This document shows, one piece after another, positions 37,124 to 48,506 of a DNA stretch of 64,000 nt (its first letter is position 1; every line of letters begins with the position of its first letter). The stretch lies in contig NZ_CP080575.1 in the NCBI RefSeq assembly GCF_019575955.1, positions 1,736,001 through 1,800,000 of the forward strand, given 5' to 3'. Origin of the DNA: Nesterenkonia pannonica (GTDB lineage Bacteria > Actinomycetota > Actinomycetes > Actinomycetales > Micrococcaceae). The notes beneath the pieces are model-generated. The model made no database searches. It saw only the letters and a program-made list of their open reading frames with translations, and was not told the origin of the DNA. Both the position numbers and the translations under genes were made by a program.

Positions 37124-38139
37124 ATGAGCTTCCACGCCGCAGTGATCGAGCAGGAGACCGAGAAGGGCAAGATCCTTCAGCACACAGCGGAAGTGAGGAG
37201 CTGTCGGACGACTTCCTCAGCCCCCATGCCGTGACCATCGATGTCACCCACTCGGGAATCAACTACAAGGACGGTCTGGCCATTCTTAAGCAAGCCCGGT
37301 GTCGTCCGCGCTTCACCGCTGATCCCAGGCATCGACCTGGTCGGCACCGTCGTCTCCTCCGAGGACGAGCGCTGGGCAGTAAGCGATCATGTTGTCCTGA
37401 CCGGCGACGGCCTGGGTGAGACGCAGCACGGCGGCCTGGCCCAGAGGGCGCGGGTGTCCGGAGATCACCTCGTTCGGGTTCCCGAGAGCATCAGCCACTC
37501 TCGTGCCGCCGCGATCGGCACAGCGGGCTTCACGGCGATGCTGTGCGTCCTGGCCCTCGAGGACGGGGGCATAACTCCCGAGTCCGGCGACATCGTCGTC
37601 ACAGGCGCCTCAGGGGCGTCGGCTCCGTGGCCGTGGCGATCCTGGCGCGGCTCGGCTACCGCGTCACGGCCGTCACAGGGCGCGTGGAGGAGCATGGCGA
37701 CTACCTGCGCGGCCTCGGCGCCGCCGACGTCATCCATCGTGAAGAGTTCGCCGACCCCGGAAAACCGATGCAGAAGGCCCGATGGGCAGGCGCCGTGGAC
37801 AGCGTCGGCTCCACTCCCCTGGCAAACGTCCTCGCCCAGACGTCGAATGAGGGCGTAGTGGCTGCATGCGGACTCGCCGCAGGAACGGACCTGCCCACAA
37901 GCGTGGTGCCGTTCATTCTTCGCGGCGTGACCCTCAGAGGCGTCAACTCCGTGACACAGCCGCTGGCGGTGCGCGAACGCGTATGGCACCGGCTCAGCAC
38001 GGATCTGCCCCTCGATCTCCTCGACCAGATGACCGAGACGATAGGCCTGAACGACGTCTTCTCGCAGGCTGAGAAGATCCTCGCCGGAGAGGTCCGGGGT
38101 CGAACAGCAGTTCGGGTCACTGAGCGAAAAGTAGGCTGA
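37124..38139 (+). CDS. AcuI/YhdH-family NADPH-dependent acryloyl-CoA/quinone reductase
   Basis: About 338 residues, medium-chain dehydrogenase fold. Seen: GINYKDGLAI, PLIPGIDLVGTVV, HVVLTGDGLGETQHGGLAQR, GTAGFTAMLCVLALE (the GTAGxTAM signature), and the Rossmann fingerprint GASGGVGSVAVAI, which needs one G added to a GGGG run near 37610. CTTAAGC at 37285-37291 and GTAAGC at 37379-37384 replace what should be GCCGGC (restoring AGKPGVV and AAGDHVVL or similar). Another break lies near 37195. The enzyme probably reduces acryloyl-CoA-like enoyl substrates with NADPH. Confidence 0.82.
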
Positions 38140-38957
38140 GAAGCACCTCCGCGGCCCCTACCAGCGGGTTCGGAGCCTGCTTCGGCCAGATCATCGATAC
38201 CTGGGCGGTCGGACCTCCGGCGATCCTGAGGTAGCGCAGCCCTTCCGGGCGGTGCTGCTGTGAGGTTGCGGACGTCGTCACACCGATGCCCCGCCCCAGC
38301 CACGGCGTCGAGCCACGAGTCGGTGGAATCCACCACGAGTGCCGGTGGGAGCCGGATGGCTCCCCACGCCCGATCCAGCGGCACATCCGACCCCGTATTG
38401 AGCACCAGGGGCGGTAGGCGAACTCATGAGGGCGACCTCGCCCCGGTCGGCCCAGACGTCGTCATCAGCGACCGCCACCATCAGCGCCTCCTCCCCAACG
38501 CCGCAGACCCATACCGTCGCCCCTCGGGCACGGAACGCACCACCGCAGCATCGACGAGGCCCTTCAGCCACCCCTGCGCTCGGGGCGCGGCCGTGCACCA
38601 GAACAAGATCCGACTCGGGATTGTCCCGCCGCCACAGCCGCTGCAGCTGCGGCGTGCGCCCCGGCAACGGTGGCGACGTAGCCGAGCCGCAGCTGCACGG
38701 CGCCTCGGGCGGTCTGCTCCGCCGCTGCGGCGAGCTGGAGCAGGCTTCGCACCTGGGGAAGCGCGCGCCGCCCTCCTCGGTCAGGGCCGCCTCCCGGGGC
38801 ATTCGACGCACCAGCTGGACGTTCCACGCCTCCTCGAGCGCCCGCAGCCTGCGCGAGACCTGAGCCTGCGAAATGCCCAGAGTGATCGCGGCGTCCGTCA
38901 GCGTCCCTCGTCTGCGATCGCGATGAGGCACTGTGCGTGGCGCAGATCCCAATCCAT
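38117..38957 (-). CDS. LysR-family transcriptional regulator
   Basis: About 280 residues from ATG 38957 (MDWDLRHAQCLIAIADEG). The winged HTH (TLTDAAITLGISQAQVSRRL, RALEEAWNVQLVRRMPREAA) is clear; the effector domain is broken by several single-base indels (38755-38420), ending RIAGGPTAQVSMIWPKQAPN. It is divergent from the EamA transporter with a 69-base gap, so it probably regulates that gene. The 3' end overlaps the reductase gene end by about 20 bases. Confidence 0.75.
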
Positions 38958-39026
38958 ACACTCAGCGTATAGCAGACAGAGTGCATGCATTATGCGCAAC
39001 CGGACGTCTGACTGAGACTCGTGAGC

Positions 39027-39932
39027 ATGAGCAGCGGACTCCAGGGACGCCCAGGCCGGGGCTTCACTATGATCGGTACCAGCGCAGCCAGCACCCAGGC
39101 GGGCGCAGCGATCGGATCGCTGGCTTTTCCCACCCTGACGCCTCTGGGTGTGGTGGCCGCGCGGCAGGTAGTTGCTGCGCTGGTCCTCAACAGCCTCGCC
39201 CGCCCCAGCCTGCACCGGCTCACCCGCGCCCAGTGGGGGCCCATCGCCCTTCTCGCCTTCTTCTTCGCGGGGATGAACACCGCTCTGTACACGGCTGTGG
39301 ACCGGATCGGCCTGGGCATGGCGGTGACCATCGAGTTCCTCGGTCCGCTGGCCGTCGCCATAGCGGCCTCACGCCGAGCTCGCGACGTAGGGTGCGCCGC
39401 CATCGCGCTTCTCGGCGTCGTCCTGCTCACACGCCCCAGCCCGACCAGTGATTTCGTCGGCCTGGGCATCGCCCTCTTCGCGGCTGTCTGCTGGGTAGGC
39501 TACATCCTCACCAACAGGGTGGTGGGTCGGCGCGTCAGGGCTGACCGGAACGGCCGCAGCGACGATTCTCTCCTCCGTCATGACAGTTCCCTTCGCCATC
39601 GGAATAGTCATCAGCGTCCAGCCTCCGCTGGAGGCGTACCTGTTCGCCGCGGCGGTGGCGTCCTGAGCACTGCTGTCCCCTATTCGCTGGATCTCATCGT
39701 GCTTCGTCACATCAGCCCGCTCGTGTTCGGGCTAGGCATGTCCCTGAACCCTCTCTTCGCCGCGCTCCTGGGGTCGGTGTTCCTCGCTGAGGATCTGCCC
39801 CTCATGGCATGGGCCGGAATCGGACTCGTCGTGGCCGCGAACGTGCTGATCATGCTGAGCATGCACCCGCCGCGGCTTCTGCGCAGACGCCGCCCGATGG
39901 ACCTTCAGGCGGGCGGGACCACCCTGAGGTGA
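39027..39932 (+). CDS. EamA/RhtA-like drug-metabolite exporter
   Basis: About 302 residues; ten predicted membrane helices in two EamA repeats, e.g. FTMIGTSAASTQAGAAIGSL, IALLAFFFAGMNTALYTAVD, VTIEFLGPLAVAIAASRRAR and, in the second repeat, LIVLRHISPLVFGLGMSLNP, LFAALLGSVFLAEDLP. Two breaks (near 39537 and 39660) bracket a segment correctly read as LTGTAAATILSSVMTVPFAI. Probable exporter of amino acids or metabolites, divergent from the LysR gene. GTG 39021 is an alternative start. Confidence 0.82.
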   Translation: MSSGLQGRPGRGFTMIGTSAASTQAGAAIGSLAFPTLTPLGVVAARQVVAALVLNSLARPSLHRLTRAQWGPIALLAFFFAGMNTALYTAVDRIGLGMAVTIEFLGPLAVAIAASRRARDVGCAAIALLGVVLLTRPSPTSDFVGLGIALFAAVCWVGYILTNRVVGRRVRADRNGRSDDSLLRHDSSLRHRNSHQRPASAGGVPVRRGGGVLSTAVPYSLDLIVLRHISPLVFGLGMSLNPLFAALLGSVFLAEDLPLMAWAGIGLVVAANVLIMLSMHPPRLLRRRRPMDLQAGGTTLR

Positions 39933-39972
39933 CCCTGCGCAGAATACGCTCCGCCGGTGTAGCCTCCTGAGT

Positions 39973-40964
39973 ATGGATACTCGCACTCTTGGAGGAACTG
40001 GACGCAGCGTCTCTGTCATCGGCCTCGGCACGTGGCAGATCGGCGGAGACTGGGGAGACGTCTCCGACGCTGATGCCCATGGGGTCCTGGACGCGGCGGC
40101 GGAGAGCGGCATCACCTTCTTCGACACCGCCGACGTCTACGGCGACGGCCGCAGCGAGCAGAGGATCGGACAGTGGATGAGGTCCAACCCTGACTGGAAG
40201 GGCACTGTCGCCACCAAGATGATCCGCCGCGCGCCGGAGCCGACCTTGGAGCACGCCACCCTGGAGAACTTCCGTGCATGGACCGACAGGTCTCGGAAGA
40301 ACCTGGGCGTGGAGACGCTGGACCTCGTCCAGCTGCACTGCCCCACCGATGACGCCGTGTTCTCCTCGGATGCCGTCTATGACGCTCTGGACACACTCGT
40401 CGAGGAGGGGCGATCGCCTCCTACGGAGTCAGCGTGGAGACCGTGGATCAGGCGCTCACAGCCATCGAACGGCCGAACCTGGCAACGGTGCAGATTATCC
40501 TCAACGCGTTCCGGCAGAAGCCCCTCGAGGCGGTGCTTCCCGCCGCCCAGGAAGCCGGGGTGGGAATCATCGCGCGTGTGCCCCTGGCCTCCGGCCTGCT
40601 CGCTGGGCGGTACAGCAAGGACACCACCTTCGCCGCCGACGATCACCGAAGCTTCAACCGGCGGGGAGAGGCCTTCGACGTCGGCGAGACGTTCGCCGGC
40701 GTCGACTTCGAGAACGGCGTCGAAGCTGCCCGCGAGTTCACGGAGATCGCCCGGGACACCGGGTGGCGCCCGCCCACGGCCGCCCTGGGCTGGGTGGCTC
40801 AGCAGTCCGGGGTCTCCACCGTCATTCCCGGCGCCCGCAATGCCGCCCAGGCGCAGACCAACGCCGAAGCCGGCACCATGAACGCGCTCCCGGAGAGATT
40901 CTTCGAGGCCGCTGCAGAGCTCTACGAACGGCGCATCAAACCCGAGGTCCACCACCGCTGGTGA
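39973..40964 (+). CDS. Aldo/keto reductase
   Basis: About 330 residues (MDTRTLGGTGRSVSVIGLGT). Catalytic tetrad context visible: FFDTADVYGDGRSEQ (Asp, Tyr), ATKMI (Lys) and LVQLHCPTDD (His). A GGGG run near 40408 should be five, restoring EEGAIASYGVSVETV. C-terminal NADPH-binding segment SGVSTVIPGARNAAQAQTNA. It reduces carbonyls with NADPH; substrate unknown. Intact GCCGGC sites occur here (about 40692 and 40869). Confidence 0.88.
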
Positions 40965-41033
40965 GCCGCCGCGGTCCCACGGTGGGCGAGCTGCGCAGGC
41001 AGGTCAGGCCCGAGGCGTGCTTGAATGGCACGT

Positions 41034-43725
41034 ATGACGCAGACGCCCGAAGCCCCAGGTGAGAACGCGAGTAGCTCGATGACGACAACCTGACCCGCCA
41101 CGAGGCAGCCGAACGCGCTGCCGCTGTGAGCGTGCAGTCAGTGACCGCCCATCTGGACCTCTCGGGGGCGGAGCAGCCCGCTGCGGCCACCTTCCCCGTG
41201 GAGGCGACTCTGCATATCACCTACGATGCATCGGCCAGCGAGCAGACTCCGTTCCTCGACTACCTCGGCGCATCGGTCGAAGCGCTGACGATCAACGGCG
41301 AGGACCGCGACGCCTCGACAGCCGCGGGGACGCACGGATCCAGCTCGACGGCCTGGCAGACGGCGAGAACACCATCGTCGTGCGCGCCACATCGAGGTAC
41401 TCCCGATCGGGCGAGGGCCTCCACCGGTACGAGGATCAGGACGGCAGCGTCTACCTGTACAGCCAGTGCGAGTCCGCCGACGCCCGGCGAATACTCCCGG
41501 TCTTCGATCAGCCGAACCTGAAGACCAGGTTCACGTTCAGCATCACCGGCCCCGATGCGTGGCTGCTGCGCTCCAACTCCCCGTCTCATCGCAGGAGACG
41601 GTAAGCAGAGGCATGACGACGGTGACGTTCGCCGAGACCGCCCTCATGTCCAGCTACCTCATCGGGTTCATCGCCGGTCCGTACCATGAGGTGACGGACG
41701 AGTGGGCGCACCCCGATCGAGACCTGACTCTGCACCTCACGGTGCTGGTGCGCCGAGCCATGGCCGACCACCTCGACGCTGAGAACCTCTTCACCATCAC
41801 GAAGCAGGGCCTGACCTTCTTCCATCAGGAGTTCGGGTACCCCTACCCGTGGGGCGGCGCCGAGCCCAACGCCGAGGGCAGTGCCCGCGGGAAGTACGAA
41901 CAGGTGTTCGTCCCCGAGTACAACGCGGGCGCAATGGAGAACCCGGGCCTGGTGGTCTTCACCGAGCGGCTCATCTTCGACACCGCCGCCACGGAGGCCC
42001 AGCATGAGCTGCGCGCCAACGTCATCATGCACGAGATGGCGCACATGTGGTTCGGCGACCTGGTCACCATGCATTGGTGGGACGATCTGTGGCTCAAGGA
42101 GTCCTTCGCCGACTACATGGGCTCGCTCGCTGTTGACGAGGCCACGGACTTCGACACCGCCTGGGTCGCGTTCGCCAACGGTCGGAAGGCGTGGGCCTAC
42201 GTCCAGGATCAGCTCCCCACCACCCATCCGATCGTCGCCGACATTCCTGACCTTCAGGCAGCGCACCAAAACTTCGACGGAATCACCTACGCCAAGGGCG
42301 CCAGTGTGCTCAAGCAGCTCGCCGCCTACGCGGGGCGCGACGCGTTCCGCCAAGCGGCCCAGCGATACTTCGCACGGCACGCCTTCGGAAACACCGGCCT
42401 CAGCGACTTCCTCAGCGTGCTCCACGAGACGACGGGCAGGACATGCACGCCTGGTCACAGGCATGGCTGGAGACAGCAGGCATTCCGATTCTCGAGGTCG
42501 AGGTGTCCGAGGACGCGGTGAGCATCCGTCAGACCGGCATCGACCCGTCCACCGGCGGCCAGATCGCCCGCCCTCACGTGGTGGAGGTCGGACTGTACGT
42601 CCTCGACGATGACGGGCAGCTCAGCCTGCACTCCTCCGCCCCGTGGAGATCAGCCCTGAGGCTCCCGCCGGTCTCACACCGGTGCCGGGACTGGTGGTTC
42701 CCCAGGACCAGCCGCGCCTGGTCCTGCCCAACGATCAGGATCTCACCTATGCCAAGCTGAGCCTGGACCCGGAATCAGTCGCCGCAGCGCTGACTCTGCC
42801 GCTCAATGACCCACTGGCACGAGCGACGGTGTGGGCCTCCATGTGGTCCATGGTGCGCGACGGTGAGCTGCCCGCTCCAGAATTCATCAAGGCCGTGTCC
42901 GAGCTGGGTCTTCAGATACCTGAGGCGGCCGTGGTCTCCTCGCTGCTTCGCCAGGCAGACGCCGCTGCGGAGCGCTACACCCCGGCCTCTCATCGGCAGG
43001 ATGTCGAGAGCCGGTTCGCCGCCCGGCTGGCGGAATTCATCGCGGAGCAGAACGGCGGGGATGCGCAGCTGGCTGCCGCAAGGACATTGGCGTCCCTCTC
43101 CCTCAGGCATGGATCCCAGCTGGACCTGCTCGCGGGCCTTCTGGACGGCGAGGCCTCCGCGCACGGAATACTGGGGCTGGAGATCGACGAGCAGCTGCGG
43201 TGGGCGTTCCTCCAGGCGCTCGTGGCCCACGGCAGAGCCGCGCAGGAACATGTGGATGCTGAGCTTGAGGCGAAGCGGACAGCCCGCGGGGCGATCGCCC
43301 ACCGCATGGCACTGGCATCCCGACCGGAACGCAGGGTGAAGGATTCTGCCCTCCAGCAGGCCCTTTCGGGCACGGACGAAGATGGCCAGGAGCTTTCCAA
43401 CGATCATCTGTCAGCTGTCATCGACGGATTCGGGGCCGACCCGCAGAATCTCACCTCCGGCTACGAGCCCGAGTACTTCGCCTCGCTGAACCGTGTGTGG
43501 GGCTCCATGACGCTCGGGAACGCTGGTCGTGTGGTCCGCGGCCTCTTCCCGTCAGTCGCGCACCCTGAGCCGGGCCAGACGGCCTCCGAGCATCCGGCGG
43601 CCGTACGCACTGCCGCCTGGCTCGAGGAGAATCCGGACGCCCCGCGTGCACTGCGTAAGCTGATCCTGGAGGAGCAGGACGCACTCCTGCGCAGCCTCAG
43701 CGCTCAGGCGAACGTCGGGTCCTGA
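41034..43725 (+). CDS. pepN: Aminopeptidase N (M1 family)
   Basis: About 896 residues. The M1 exopeptidase motif GAMEN is at 41928-41942 and the zinc site HEMAHMWFGDLVT at 42030 onwards, with the third ligand in KESFADYMGSLA. It removes N-terminal residues from peptides in the cytoplasm. Several single-base breaks (near 41075, 41327, 41580, 42440, 42643) and GTAAGC at 41601-41606 must be corrected. The 3' end overlaps convergent tatC by 22 bases. Confidence 0.92.
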
Positions 43726-44519
43726 GCCTGCCTCTTCGACTTACGACGGTCCAGCAGCAGCGTCAGACCGATCGCCAGGCCGAAGAGCAGGCACAGGGGC
43801 GCCATGATGATGAACATGGTGATGACCTCGCCTCCAGGCGCGGCGATCGCAGAGATGACGGCGATGAGCATGACCACCCATCGCCAGGAGCGCAGAATCT
43901 GGCGGCCGGAGACCAGACCCATCATGTTCACCCCGACGAGCACGACCGGCAGCACCATGGCAGCGCCGCAGGCGAGGAACAGGTGCAGCACGAACGTGAA
44001 GTAGACATCCGGGGCGATGAAGTTGGTGGTCCCCTCGGGGTTCAGCGCGAAGAAGAACTGGATCGCCTGGGGCAGCACTGTATAGGCCAACCAGATGCCC
44101 GCCAGGAACAGCGGCACTGAGGCTGCGATGAATCCGATCGCGTAGCGCTTCTCCGTCTTCCGCAGGCCAGGCATGATGAATGCCCAGATCTGGTAGAGCC
44201 AGACCGGTGACGAAATGACGATGCTAAGCGAACACTGCGATCGGACCAGCATGTCTAAGGGCTGGCCGACCGCGTTGAAGGCGATGGCAGCCTGGCGGGA
44301 TTCGTCGTCGGCGGCATAGCTGAGGACCGGCTCTGCGATGGCGGAGAAGATCCAGTCGTAGAGGAAGCCTCCGGCGACGGCGCACAGCACCACAGCTGCG
44401 CAGGAGATCAGCAGGCGATTGCGAAGCTCTCGGAGGTGATCCTTCAGAGCCATACGCCCCTCGGGATCCCGGCGTGATCGCCTCTCTCTGGGCGAACGGT
44501 CGCGCTCCGGGAGCCGCAC
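43704..44519 (-). CDS. tatC: Sec-independent translocase subunit TatC
   Basis: About 260 residues, six membrane helices. N-terminal HLRELRNRLLISCA, then the conserved block SSPVWLYQIWAFIMPGLRKT. Although the frame is open as written, residues just before that block (VRSQCSLSIVI) are wrong for TatC: replacing GCTTAGC (coding strand; 44223-44229) by GCCGGC and adding one base near 44242 gives RIAVFAGIVISSPVW, the family sequence. TatC is the twin-arginine signal receptor. It lies beside tatA. The N-terminus may extend to 44547. Confidence 0.92.
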   Translation of the reverse strand: MRLPERDRSPRERRSRRDPEGRMALKDHLRELRNRLLISCAAVVLCAVAGGFLYDWIFSAIAEPVLSYAADDESRQAAIAFNAVGQPLDMLVRSQCSLSIVISSPVWLYQIWAFIMPGLRKTEKRYAIGFIAASVPLFLAGIWLAYTVLPQAIQFFFALNPEGTTNFIAPDVYFTFVLHLFLACGAAMVLPVVLVGVNMMGLVSGRQILRSWRWVVMLIAVISAIAAPGGEVITMFIIMAPLCLLFGLAIGLTLLLDRRKSKRQAQDPTFA

Positions 44520-44551
44520 CGGCTCGACGTTCGGAGGCTGCGGTCATCCGC

Positions 44552-44803
44552 TCAGCGCTGGTCGTGGCGCTCAGACTCCGGGGTGGGCCGTGCAGTGCGC
44601 TCCCCGTCGATCACGCGTCCCTCGACCATGCGCGACTCGTCGCCGCGCCCCTCAGAGGCAGTGTCGTCCTTCTTGAACTCTTTGACCTCGTCCTTGAAGA
44701 TCCGAGCCGACTGGCCCATCGACTTGGCCAGCTTGGGCAGCTGGCTGGCGCCGAAGAGCAGCAGGACGATCAGGAGAACGATGAGCAGGTGCTGCCAAGA
44801 CAT
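44552..44803 (-). CDS. tatA: Twin-arginine translocase subunit TatA
   Basis: 83 residues, intact. One short N-terminal membrane helix (HLLIVLLIVLLLFGASQLPK), the amphipathic helix LAKSMGQSARIFKDEVKEFK and a charged tail: the standard TatA layout. TatA oligomerises to form the pore used with TatC. GAAAGGA lies upstream of ATG 44803. Confidence 0.95.
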   Translation of the reverse strand: MSWQHLLIVLLIVLLLFGASQLPKLAKSMGQSARIFKDEVKEFKKDDTASEGRGDESRMVEGRVIDGERTARPTPESERHDQR

Positions 44804-44850
44804 GGTGCGGCCTTCCTTTCTGACGTTCCGGCCATTCTACGCCGCTCAGC

Positions 44851-46790
44851 TCAACGCCGAGCTTCGTCGCCCCCTTGGGCGTCGCGCAGCTGCTGCTGGG
44901 CGCGGGCGTACACCTGCTGGCGCAGCTCTCGGGGCTGGAGCACCTGAATATCCCCGCCTGCGGCGACGACGTACCCGACGGCGGCCTCAGCACTGCTGAA
45001 GTGGGTGCCGATGGTCACCGTGCCGGACTTCTCGCGATGAATGCGGGAAGGGGCGAAGCGCTCCGCCGTCCCGGCGGCCGGGGCGAGAATCTGAGGACCA
45101 CGCTGATGGACTCGTCCGTGCGCGGAGCAAGGGCCCGCGGCGCTGCGGTCCGCGCAAGGGCGTCTGCGCGTTGGCTGCGCAGCACGTCAGGCAGCGTCTC
45201 GATCTGTTCGATGCGCTGGATCCGGAAGAGACGCTCCCCCTCCGCCTGTCGGCACCACGCACGAACATAGACGCCGGGGCCGTCGTGAACGATCTGCACG
45301 GGTTCGATCACGCGTTGGGTCCTGCTGTTTAGCGGCGTCGCTGTAGCGAATCCTGACGCAGAAGCCGTAAGCCGCTGCGGCACGGATGCTTTCGAGGGAC
45401 ACGTTCTCCGCGGAGGTGCGGGCCAGGGCCATGGAGTCCGCTGCGCTGACGAGCTCCGGGGACGACCCCAGCGATCTTGCGCCTCAGGCTGCGCACGGCA
45501 GGCCCTGTGCCACTGTCGTCCGGCGCGCTCATGCGTTCCAGCGCCTGCAGCGCCATGAGCACGCCGAGCGCACCGTAGCGCGTCAGAGACACCGGGCGGG
45601 ACATGGTGTCCACCGCCGTGCCGGCCGGGCCGGTGAGCCGCACGGGAACGTCCCGGAGAGATAGTCGCTGCGGAAGCGCTCAGGCTCCAGCGGCGGAAGC
45701 GGGTGGACCTCGAGGTAGTCGCCGGAGTAGCCGTCGCCGAAGGTCCCCGTCATACCGAGCGACAGCAGGTCCCGGTGCAGCTGCTCAGCGGTGATGCTGA
45801 ACCGGCGCATCAGCTCGGAGGGCCGCAGCTGCTGGCCGCTGAGAAGCACGGCGGCCATGTTGATCACGCGATCCACCTTTGCCCCCGCGGCGTCGGCGGG
45901 CCGCTGCGCCGCAGCCGGGCGCAGTCTCGGTGCCTTGGGGCGGGGCCTTCGTGTGCCGTCAGCACGCCCGTCAGGACGGTGCTCAGACTCTCCTGCTCGG
46001 GAATGTCGGCGAGAACCCGTGCTGTGTCCTCCTGCGCGTCCCCTGCCGCGGCGGCTGCAGCGTCTGCCGCGGCACGGTGCTCGGGGTCATCCTTCTCAGC
46101 GGCCGGATGTGGGAGTGGATCCGGTCCATGCGGAAGACTCGATGAGCTTCCTTGTCGAGATCGAACCCGTAGAGGTACCAGTGGCCGCGGACTCCGGCCC
46201 CCAGGCCCACGATGCGGCGCTCGGTCGGGCTCGAGCTTCCGCGTCCGGTGTAGTGGAACATCAGCGCCCCACCCATGCCGATCGCGGCGAGCTCCAGGAG
46301 ACGGTCGATCTCCTGCTCAGAGCCGATCGATGTCTGAAACGACACGGGGGCGCGCTCAGCGCGGCGTCATCCTGGGGTCAGCCTCGGGAATGAGTGCCCA
46401 GAGGGCGTGCTGAAGGCCGCGGATATTGGATTCGGCGAAGACAGCGTGAGCCTGTCGCAGCACGAGCCGCTCCGCGGGCTCCAGCCGCATGTCCGGAAGT
46501 CCGTACTGGTCCGGGTCGATGCTGTAGCGGTAGTCCCCTGCGCTGCTGATCTCGGTCAGCGGAACTCCGGTGGCCCGCAGGTACTCCTTGTCCCGGCCGA
46601 ACATCCGCTCGAACGAGTCGTCGTCCTGCCCGGAGGCTCTGAGCTCTATGTAGCTCTCAACCCGTTCTCGGAGTTCGCCGCGTGTGATCCCGGTGCGGTA
46701 GGCGTCCAAGACGGTCTTGGCGACCGAGAGTGCCCTGACGACGCCGTCGTCGGCCTGCTCCTCCTGCACCGCTTTGGGCCCGTCTGTCAC
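44851..46790 (-). CDS. pafBC: PafBC, WYL-domain transcriptional activator of the DNA damage response
   Basis: About 645 residues, GTG start at 46790. N-terminal PafB half: HTH-like ITRGELRERVESYIELRASG and a WYL core (MFHYTGRGSSSPTERRIVGL, GHWYLYGFDLDKEAHRVFRM). C-terminal PafC half: VDRVINMAAVLLSGQQLRPS, FSITAEQLHRDLLSL and a second WYL core (VIEPVQIVHDGPGVYVRAWC). With one base corrected in the C run near 45930 both halves share one frame via an Ala/Pro-rich linker, as in the natural Arthrobacter PafBC fusion; otherwise they are overlapping pafB and pafC. PafBC activates many DNA-damage genes independently of LexA. Breaks also near 46385, 46010, 45610, 45440 and 45330. Confidence 0.78.
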
Positions 46791-46797
46791 GCGCGTG

Positions 46798-47195
46798 TCA
46801 GTTCTTCTCCACCCGCATGAGGTCGACCACGAAGATGAGGGTTTCGTTCGGGCCGATGGCCGCGCTAAACCCTGCTCGCCGTAGGCAAGGTGGGGCGGGA
46901 TCTCAAAACGCCGACGGGCGCCTTCCTTCATCCCGATCAGGCCCTGGTCCCATCCCTGGATGACCTGACCGATGCCAGCAGTGAAGTCCAGCGTGTGGCC
47001 GCGGTTCCAGGAGGCATCGAACTCTTCGCCCGTGGAGAAGGCTACGCCCACGTAGTGGCAGGCAACCATGTCACCCGGTGCCGCCTCGGGACCGGAACCG
47101 GGATCAGCTCTTCGATGACCAGCTCCTCCGGGGCGTCTCCCCGGGAAGTCGATCATGGGCTTGCTGCGGTCGTATGCGCGTTCCCCAAAAGACAT
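46798..47195 (-). CDS. FKBP-type peptidyl-prolyl isomerase (cytosolic)
   Basis: About 132 residues from ATG 47195, overlapping the stop of the lipoprotein FKBP. Sequence after correction: DFPGETPPEELVIEELIPVP, then DMVACHYVGVAFSTGEEFDA, SWNRGHTLDFTAGIGQVIQG, WDQGLIGMKEGARRRFEIPP and the end IGPNETLIFVVDLMRVEKN: a complete single-domain FKBP. It catalyses prolyl cis-trans isomerisation. Breaks near 47150 and at GCTAAAC (46864-46870). Confidence 0.88.
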
Positions 47196-48435
47196 CAGTC
47201 CTGGTCCTCCTCGTTCTCGTCTTCGCTCTCATCGGCGTCCTCGTCGGCTGTCTCCTCGGCGTCGCCGACGAACTGCTCCAGCTCGTCGATCGATTCGACG
47301 CCGAGCTGCGCCGCGAGCATCTCCAGCTCCTCGGCCGAGATGCCCATCTCATCGGCCAGCTCCTCCAGCTGCTCACGCTCCTCGTCGGAGAGGTCCAGCT
47401 CCTGCGGGGCCGGCTGCTGCTGCTCCTGCTGCTGGGCCATCACGTCGCTGACGGTCTCAGCGTCGATGATCTTGACCAGGTCGACAACGAATATCAGGGT
47501 CTCGTCCGGGCCGATCGCCTCACCCTGACCGGACTCTCCGTAGGCCATCTCGGGCGGAATCACCATCAGGACACGGTCACCGACTCGGTGACCCGGAATG
47601 CCCTCATTCCAGCCCTCAATGGCCCCCTGCTGGGTCATGGCTGAGACTTCCTCATCGAGGAGAATTCGAAGGGCTCGCCGGGCTGTCCGTCTTCGCTCCA
47701 CGAGGAGTCGAACTCTTCGCCCTCGGACCAGGTCCATCCCCGGTACTGGGCGAAGACGTAGTCATCCTCGCCGATCTCGTCGCCGTCGCCCTCGATGAGC
47801 ACCTCGGTGCTCAGGTCCTCCGGCGGGTCAGCCAGCTCCTCCTCCGCCAGGTCAGGGGCATCTCCGACGGAGGAGTCGATCTCAGGAAGGTCTCCGGACT
47901 GCTCGGCCTCTTCGCCGTCGGCGTGCGCCGGCGCCTGGCCCTCCAGGTGGAAGATGTAGAGGGAGTCCTCCTGGCCCTCTGCCGCCTCCGCGGGACCGGC
48001 CTGCAGATAGACCGCCACATCGGAGCCGATCGTCACGCCGTCGGCGCTGAGCGCCTCTCCGATGAACTGGTTCTGGCCCTCGGTTCCGAGGAACGCCGGA
48101 AGCGGCAGATACGGGGTCAGATCCTGCTCATAGGAATCCTGAAGGACGGTGCCGTCCTCGGGGTCCACGGCCACCAGCTGGTAGTCCAGCAGCGAGTCCT
48201 CGGAGACCTGCTCCCCGTCGCCGGAGTTCACCACTCGCGAGGCGTTTTCTTCGAGCTCAATATCGTCGTGTATCAGCACCTCCGGGGCGCCTTCATCCTG
48301 AGGAGAGACGTCGACCCCGGAGAGCGCGTCAGCATCGCCGAGGCCATCGCCCTCAGCGTCGCCGCAGGCGGAGAGGACGAGAAGCGCAGCAGTGCTCAGC
48401 GCAAGGCTTTGGGAGGTCAGGCGAGACGTAGGCAT
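47195..48435 (-). CDS. FKBP-domain lipoprotein (extracytoplasmic isomerase)
   Basis: About 413 residues from ATG 48435. Lipoprotein signal with lipobox LSAC (about residue 24), then two FKBP-like parts: a degenerate first domain (VLIHDDIELEENASRVVNSG ... SLLDYQLVAVDPEDGTVLQD) and a complete second one (YVFAQYRGWTWSEGEEFDSS, GWNEGIPGHRVGDRVLMVIP, IGPDETLIFVVDLVKI). The end is a Gln-rich then very acidic coiled tail. One break near 47650. It probably assists folding of exported proteins outside the membrane; tatA/tatC lie a few genes away. Confidence 0.85.
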
Positions 48436-48506
48436 CACCGGGGAACTGTACCTTGGGCGCGAGGCCTCAAGCACGCTGTCGACGGCGCTTTACGCCCACC
48501 GCAGAT

